From: JARRON01 sp037383845
Lineage (GTDB): Bacteria > Pseudomonadota > Gammaproteobacteria > Steroidobacterales > XN24
Direction of reading: 5' to 3'
DNA: 64,000 bases
Assembly (NCBI GenBank): GCA_037383845.1
Contig: JARRON010000033.1
Location: 5,876-69,875, forward strand
Under the pieces are notes generated by a model. It had not been told where the DNA came from. It saw nothing but the letters and a program-made list of their open reading frames with translations, and did not search any database. Shown one piece after another: positions 59,353 through 64,000 of this stretch; the first letter of the stretch is position 1, and each line of letters starts with the position of its first letter. The position numbers were made by a program, and so were the translations under genes.

Positions 59353-60855
59353 CTAAAGCTCTTCTTCGATGGGCAGAAGGGAAAAGAACCAGTCTTCCAG
59401 CTCCTGCAGGAACGAGCTCGAAGGCTGGGTCGTGCGCGTCTCTCTCGCCGAGACCCAGATGACGCCGCCCTGCCCGTTCGGCTGGAGCTTCCAGGCGTTG
59501 GCCGGATTGAAGTCCGGGTCGATCACCGATCGGATCTCGGCGTTGAACTCACGCCCGCTGACCAGCACGCCCATCTCGGTGTTGAGCCTCAGTGAGCGGG
59601 GATCCATGTTGGCACTGCCGATGAAGGCGTACTCGTGGTCGATGAGCAGCGCCTTGGCGTGCAGGCCGAGCAGCTTTGTCGCTACCGGGCTGATCATGTA
59701 GCGCTGGCGGTCCCGGGCGTCTGCCCGGACCTCGTGCACTGCCACGCCGTCGGCCACCAGGCCGGCAATGTGCCTCCGGTAGGCGCCGTGAGCGGCCAGG
59801 TGATTGTTTGAGCGGACGGAGTTCGTCAGCATCCGGACCTGCACGCCCCGGTCCACTGCCCGGGCGACCGCACTGGTCAGATCGGACGTGGGTATCAGGT
59901 ACGCGGAGATGATGACGATCTCTTCCCGGGCGCCATCCAGCAGCGTGATCAGCGCGTTCGCCACCTGCACCGGGGCGCTCTCCGGGTTGGCGGGATTCTT
60001 CTCGGGCGGGTTGTCGGCAAAGAACGTGATCTCGCCGTCGGGAGCTGACGCAACGAGAGTCCGCCAGCGTTCAGCCCGCTCCGACTCGGGCTCCACGGTG
60101 TAAAGGCCAAGACCCCTGTCCCACCGGCTTCGAATCTCCTCAAGGGCCAGCGGCGACCCTGTCGAATCCGACAGCATGGCAACGGGAACGGACCAGGGAC
60201 TGTTCCAGTAGTCGTCGAAGGAACCGCTCACGGCCCGCACCGCCGGCCCGGCAAGCAGCGCCTCGAGGTCGCGGAAGTTGGCGAGCTCGTGGGTTCCGAA
60301 GTATTCGTCGGCCAGGTTCCGGCCTCCGACGATGGACACCCGGCCGTCCACGACCAGTGACTTGTTATGCATCCGGTGATCGAGGCGGTCGAGCTCGTTG
60401 AGATTGGCCAGCATGCGCGAGGCGGACTCCCGGGACCGGTTCGCGTAGGGGTTGAAGACCCGGAATTCGATGCGGGGATGAGCATCCAGGGCGACGAGAA
60501 CGTCATCTTCGCCGAGCAGGTACGTATCGTCGACCAGCAGCCTGACGACGACGCCCCGCTCTGCGGCAGCCAGCAACCGGTCCAGCACCATGCTGCCGGC
60601 AGTGTCGAAGGTCCACAAAAAGGTCTGGAGGTCGATGCTCTCCGTGGCGCTGTCGATGGCCCTGAGCCGCCACTCCAGCGCCGTGGGCCCGTCATTGAGA
60701 GGGACGATCCAGCCCTCCGGCCGGGCCTGTTCCAGGCTTGACCACAGGGGCGCGTCTGCCGGAGGCGCGGTGTACTCTGGGGGCAATTCCACAGGCTCCA
60801 GCGACGTACAGGCACCGATAAGCACCAGCAGACCGAGGACGATGATTCGCGGCAC
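59353..60855 (-). CDS. Phospholipase D-family lipoprotein, second copy
   Basis: The product is 500 residues from GTG 60855. Signal and lipobox: VLGLLVLIGAC. HKD motifs are HNKSLVVDGRVSIVGGRNLA with DEYFG, and HAKALLIDHEYAFIGSANMD with PRS. It shares domain order with the gene at 44005 but the sequences are clearly diverged. It is first in an operon with the MscS channel, which points to membrane-lipid remodelling under osmotic stress; that link is inferred. Confidence 0.92.
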   Translation of the reverse strand: MPRIIVLGLLVLIGACTSLEPVELPPEYTAPPADAPLWSSLEQARPEGWIVPLNDGPTALEWRLRAIDSATESIDLQTFLWTFDTAGSMVLDRLLAAAERGVVVRLLVDDTYLLGEDDVLVALDAHPRIEFRVFNPYANRSRESASRMLANLNELDRLDHRMHNKSLVVDGRVSIVGGRNLADEYFGTHELANFRDLEALLAGPAVRAVSGSFDDYWNSPWSVPVAMLSDSTGSPLALEEIRSRWDRGLGLYTVEPESERAERWRTLVASAPDGEITFFADNPPEKNPANPESAPVQVANALITLLDGAREEIVIISAYLIPTSDLTSAVARAVDRGVQVRMLTNSVRSNNHLAAHGAYRRHIAGLVADGVAVHEVRADARDRQRYMISPVATKLLGLHAKALLIDHEYAFIGSANMDPRSLRLNTEMGVLVSGREFNAEIRSVIDPDFNPANAWKLQPNGQGGVIWVSARETRTTQPSSSFLQELEDWFFSLLPIEEEL

Positions 60856-61020
60856 GAGAAACTTCCCAGAAGCGCCGGAGCGAGCAGCGGCGAGGACTGG
60901 CGGAGAAAGCTATCACACCGGCCGCCTGCGGACAGCGGCTCGCTGGGAGCCCGGCCGGATTTCTGTAATCCTGAAGGCGTCCCTCGTCCATCTTCCACGC
61001 GCCGCGAAGGAGTGAACCTG

Positions 61021-62976
61021 ATGCCCCGGATGACAACCCTCGCCGTCGTGCTACTCGGGCTTGCCGGCAGCTTCACCGCGTCGGCGGAAGTGCAGACGCG
61101 GGAGATGAACGACGGGATGCTGATCCTGGAAGACATCCCCGAAATCCCGCGGGACATCGTGGACGAACTGAATCGCTTCCAGAGCATGCGCGCGGCGGCG
61201 TTCCGGCAGTGGGACGCCAGCGGGGACAGCCTTTACGTCTCTACCCGCTTCCGGGAGGTGCCCCAGATCCACCGGGTCGACATGCCCGGCGGGGCACGGA
61301 GGCAGCTGACGTTCTTCGAAGAACCCGTCGGCCAGGTCGCCCGCCAGCCCGGCGGGGAAAAGCTCGCGTTCACCATGGATGCGGGAGGCAGCGAGTTCTC
61401 CCAGATATTCCTCTACGATCCGTCCACCTCCGGCTCCACCATGCTTACCGACGGCGAGTCCCGCAACGGCAGCATCGTATGGGACCGGCAGGGCCGGCAG
61501 ATCGCTTTCCTCAGCACCCGGCGCAACGGGGCTTCCAACGACATCTGGCTCATGAATCCGGAAGACCCGGGCCCGGCACGGCTTGTGCTGCAGTCTCCGG
61601 ACGGAACGTTGTGGAGTCCCGTGGACTTCGATGCGCCCGGCAAGCGTCTGCTGGTCATGAACTACGTCAGCATCAACGACTCGCGGGCCCACCTGCTGGA
61701 CCTGGACACCGGGGAGATGCCACTGCTTGCGGGTTCCGGGACGATGCCCGCCAGCAACTGGCCCTTGGCCTTCGACGCCCGGGGCGCCGGCTTCTGGTTC
61801 ACCACGGACAGCAGCAGCGAGTTCAGGCAACTGGCGTGGCGTTCCCTGGAGCCGGGATCAACGCCGGTGATCATCACCGCCGACATCCCCTGGGACGTGG
61901 AGGCCATGGCGCTGAGCGAGGATCGCCGCCGCGGTGCCTTCGTCGTCAACGAGGAGGGGTTCGGCCGGGTCTACCTGATCGATCCGGAGTCCCGCGAGTA
62001 CGCGGCGGTCCGGGGACTGCCTGAAGGAGTCGTCAGGGACCTGTCCTTCAGCCCGGACGGCGCAGCGCTGGCGCTGACCCTCGAGACGCCCGTGCGGCCT
62101 GGCGACGCGTACGTCCTGCCGCTGGGCGAGTCGGCGCTGGACCACGGCAGCCTCGTGCGCTGGACCTTCAGCGAAACCGGCGGCCTGGACCCCGGATCAT
62201 TCATGGGTCCGGAACTCGTGAGGTACGAAAGCTTCGACGGCCTGAGCGTCCCCGCCTGGGTGTACAGGCCGCCGGGCGACGGCCCCTTCCCGGTGATTGT
62301 TTCCATCCACGGGGGACCGGAATCCCAGGCCCGTCCGGGGTTCAGCGACAGCTACCAGATGTGGCTCAAGAAGCTCGGCGCCGCGGTCATCGTACCCAAC
62401 GTCCGCGGTTCCCGCGGCTACGGCAAGAGCTACCTCAAGATGGACAACGGGTACCGGCGCGAGGACTCCGTTCGCGACATCGGCGCGCTCCTGGACTGGG
62501 TCGCGGCGCAGCCGGACCTGGATGCCTCGCGCGTCGGTGTTATCGGCGGCAGCTACGGCGGCTACATGGTTCTGGCCAGCGCCGTCCACTACAGCGATCG
62601 TCTCAAGGCGGCGGTCAACCGGGTCGGCATCTCCAGTTTCGTCACCTTCCTCGAGAACACCCAGGACTACCGCCGCGACCTGCGCCGCGCCGAGTACGGC
62701 GACGAGCGTGATCCGGAAATGCGGGCACACCTGCAAGCGATCAGCCCGCTTAACAACGTGGGCAGGATCGAAGTGCCCATGCTGGTCGTGCAGGGCGAAA
62801 ACGATCCCCGCGTGCCGGTCACAGAAGCCATCCAGATCGTCGAGGCCCTTCGCAGGCACGGCCAGGCCGTCTGGTACATGAACGCCCTCAACGAGGGCCA
62901 CGGCTATCGCAAGAAGGAAAACCGGGACGTCTACCAGCAGGCGGTGGTGCTGTTCTTCCGCGAGCACCTTTTGTGA
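61021..62976 (+). CDS. Secreted S9-family prolyl oligopeptidase-type peptidase
   Basis: The product is 651 residues from ATG 61021, with AAGGAG 8 bases upstream; the GTG at 61012 would overlap that site. Signal peptide TLAVVLLGLAGSFTASA. An N-terminal beta-propeller carries repeats such as KLAFTMDAGGSEFSQIFLYD and LSFSPDGAALALTLE. The C-terminal alpha/beta-hydrolase domain has IVSIHGGPESQARPGF, nucleophile GVIGGSYGGYMVLA, Asp in VQGENDPRVP and His in NEGHGYRK. It degrades peptides in the periplasm or outside. Confidence 0.94.
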   Translation: MPRMTTLAVVLLGLAGSFTASAEVQTREMNDGMLILEDIPEIPRDIVDELNRFQSMRAAAFRQWDASGDSLYVSTRFREVPQIHRVDMPGGARRQLTFFEEPVGQVARQPGGEKLAFTMDAGGSEFSQIFLYDPSTSGSTMLTDGESRNGSIVWDRQGRQIAFLSTRRNGASNDIWLMNPEDPGPARLVLQSPDGTLWSPVDFDAPGKRLLVMNYVSINDSRAHLLDLDTGEMPLLAGSGTMPASNWPLAFDARGAGFWFTTDSSSEFRQLAWRSLEPGSTPVIITADIPWDVEAMALSEDRRRGAFVVNEEGFGRVYLIDPESREYAAVRGLPEGVVRDLSFSPDGAALALTLETPVRPGDAYVLPLGESALDHGSLVRWTFSETGGLDPGSFMGPELVRYESFDGLSVPAWVYRPPGDGPFPVIVSIHGGPESQARPGFSDSYQMWLKKLGAAVIVPNVRGSRGYGKSYLKMDNGYRREDSVRDIGALLDWVAAQPDLDASRVGVIGGSYGGYMVLASAVHYSDRLKAAVNRVGISSFVTFLENTQDYRRDLRRAEYGDERDPEMRAHLQAISPLNNVGRIEVPMLVVQGENDPRVPVTEAIQIVEALRRHGQAVWYMNALNEGHGYRKKENRDVYQQAVVLFFREHLL

Positions 62977-63075
62977 TTGCGCCTCCCCGCGCCGTTCGTC
63001 ACGGCGGCGGGTACTGACCGGGAAACTGTGGGATACTCGTAGCGCTAAATTGACAATAACCTCGTAGGGGGATAC

Positions 63076-63690
63076 ATGTCCGAAACCATGGAAAACCGGC
63101 CCGTGCTTGCGGCGGCAGGCAGGGGCGTCTGTGACTTCTGCAAGCGCACCTGGTGGGTATTCCTGATCGGCGGCGCCGCCGCGGTCATCTTCGGGATCCT
63201 GGCCTTCATGAATCCCGGCATCGCCCTGCTGGTCCTGGCGACTTACTTCGCCGCCATGGTGCTGGTGGACGGCGGTATCAACGCCTGGGGCGCCGTGAAG
63301 AACCGGGAAAAGGACGGCTGGTGGATCATGCTGCTGCTGGGCATCCTGGGCATCGCCGTGGGGGGCTATGCCCTCTTCCATCCGCAGCTGAGCGTACCGG
63401 CCTTCGTCTTCCTGGTCGCCTTCACGGCTATCTTCATCGGGGTCCTGCTGGTGAGCCTTGGCTTCCGCATCCGCAAGGAGATCGAGACGGAGTGGATCCT
63501 GTATCTCACCGGCGCGGTCTCGATCATCTTCGGCGCGCTGATTTTCTTGAGACCGCTGGAGGGCAGCCTCTCGGTGGTGTACCTCATCGCTTCCTGGGCG
63601 GTGCTGCTGGGCGCCCTCAAGATCTGGTTCGCCTTCAAGGTGAAGAACTTCCCGGAGAACATGGCCGAAAGAGTCCAGGCCCGGGCCTGA
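63076..63690 (+). CDS. HdeD-family (DUF308) membrane protein
   Basis: The product is 204 residues with six hydrophobic helices in three DUF308 pairs: WWVFLIGGAAAVIFGILAFM, WWIMLLLGILGIAVGGYALF and WILYLTGAVSIIFGALIFL. E. coli HdeD helps survival at high cell density in acid. TAGGGGGATAC precedes the ATG. A strong terminator follows 21 bases after the stop. Confidence 0.93.
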   Translation: MSETMENRPVLAAAGRGVCDFCKRTWWVFLIGGAAAVIFGILAFMNPGIALLVLATYFAAMVLVDGGINAWGAVKNREKDGWWIMLLLGILGIAVGGYALFHPQLSVPAFVFLVAFTAIFIGVLLVSLGFRIRKEIETEWILYLTGAVSIIFGALIFLRPLEGSLSVVYLIASWAVLLGALKIWFAFKVKNFPENMAERVQARA

Positions 63691-63710
63691 CCAGCCGCGC
63701 TCCAGGCCGA

Positions 63711-63745
63711 AACGGCTGCCCCGCCAGCGGGGCAGCCGTTTTTCG
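63711..63745 (+). terminator. Intrinsic terminator after the HdeD-family gene
   Basis: AACGGCTGCCCCGC and GCGGGGCAGCCGTT are perfect inverted complements (63711-63740), followed by TTT within GTTTTTCG. Confidence 0.9.
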
Positions 63746-64000
63746 TTGCCTTGCGGGAATCCCCGCTGGCGGGGCTCGGCCAGCAGCAGGAAGTTGCCGC
63801 CCGGTCCGCAGCCGGCATCCCCAGGAACATTCGAGCGGGATCCGGGACGGGCTGAGCATGCCAGTTCGTGCAGGTTCATGCCGTCGGAGTCGCAAATGGC
63901 ATTCATCTTGACGAACCCGGGGCAGTCATGACCGGTGGCGCCGCCCGGGCGTGTCAGCGCCACCGGCCCCCGAGCCTCGTCCGACGCCACGTGTGTCTCG
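63746..64000. other. Window end, no assigned gene
   Basis: A reverse-strand frame here contains HDCPGFVKMNAICDSDGMNL (in part) and is open to the edge, but it runs on through the terminator into antisense of the HdeD gene. It cannot be judged without the flanking sequence. Confidence 0.35.

Noticed and set aside
1..64000. CRISPR array, prophage or insertion sequence
   Set aside because: I saw no regularly spaced repeats, cas genes, transposase or phage structural genes.

Overview
The window reads as a chromosomal segment of a GC-rich, aerobic Gammaproteobacterium. The signs are a Na+-NQR operon, DUF481 and DUF1302 outer-membrane proteins, HdeD and DUF502 membrane proteins and many secreted peptidases. 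I cannot name the genus; relatives of Chromatiales or Wenzhouxiangellaceae are my guess. A 65-base run of N at 24449-24513 shows this is a draft assembly.

1-10.4 kb: a patatin-BamA type protein cut by the left edge, a YbhB/PEBP protein, pyruvate phosphate dikinase, a PYROXD2-like FAD oxidoreductase, a small SdpR-SdpI operon with a clear palindromic operator, a DUF481 barrel and a NifX-like protein. 10.5-17 kb: a complete nqrABCDEF operon followed by a double PRC-barrel gene. Its NqrB lacks the usual covalent-FMN motif and its NqrC has a changed one. 17-24.6 kb: a five-gene reverse-strand operon of NfnA/SudB-like and NfnB/SudA-like flavoproteins, a gamma-alpha fused and a beta subunit of a 2-oxoacid:ferredoxin oxidoreductase, and a 742-residue protein of unknown function ending in a small ferredoxin-like domain. 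With PPDK and NQR this outlines a route linking 2-oxoacids, ferredoxin, NAD(P)H and quinone.

24.8-33.4 kb: a Ser/Thr kinase with a TPR-like tail, a hot-dog thioesterase, an RND transporter fused to a LolA-like domain, a DUF1302 barrel and, facing them, an ECF sigma factor. This looks like a regulated envelope-lipid export module. 33.6-36.7 kb: an MBL-rhodanese protein, a small lipoprotein and a DMT transporter.

36.9-43.5 kb: an accretion region beside tRNA-Gly(CCC). The 5' half of the tRNA plus its leader recurs at 38767 and 41123. Two consecutive modules of about 2.36 and 2.39 kb each carry one reverse-strand secreted hydrolase gene (DUF3604; YtcJ-like amidohydrolase). Each module has a tRNA fragment at its left end and a diverged 140-bp repeat at its right end. 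The first interval, next to the intact tRNA, holds a MarR regulator and an alpha/beta hydrolase. No integrase is visible. The DNA here looks less GC-rich than its surroundings by eye.

44-64 kb: a phospholipase D lipoprotein, a truncated permease, an SPFH protein with a ribbon-helix-helix partner, a ChaC-like cyclotransferase, a DUF4336 protein, a HAD hydrolase plus a decayed duplicate of its 3' end, DUF502, a duplicated-domain secreted protein, a PA-domain subtilisin, an MscS-type channel preceded by a second phospholipase D gene, an S9 peptidase and an HdeD-family protein. Family assignments come from recognising motifs by eye; no database search was run.
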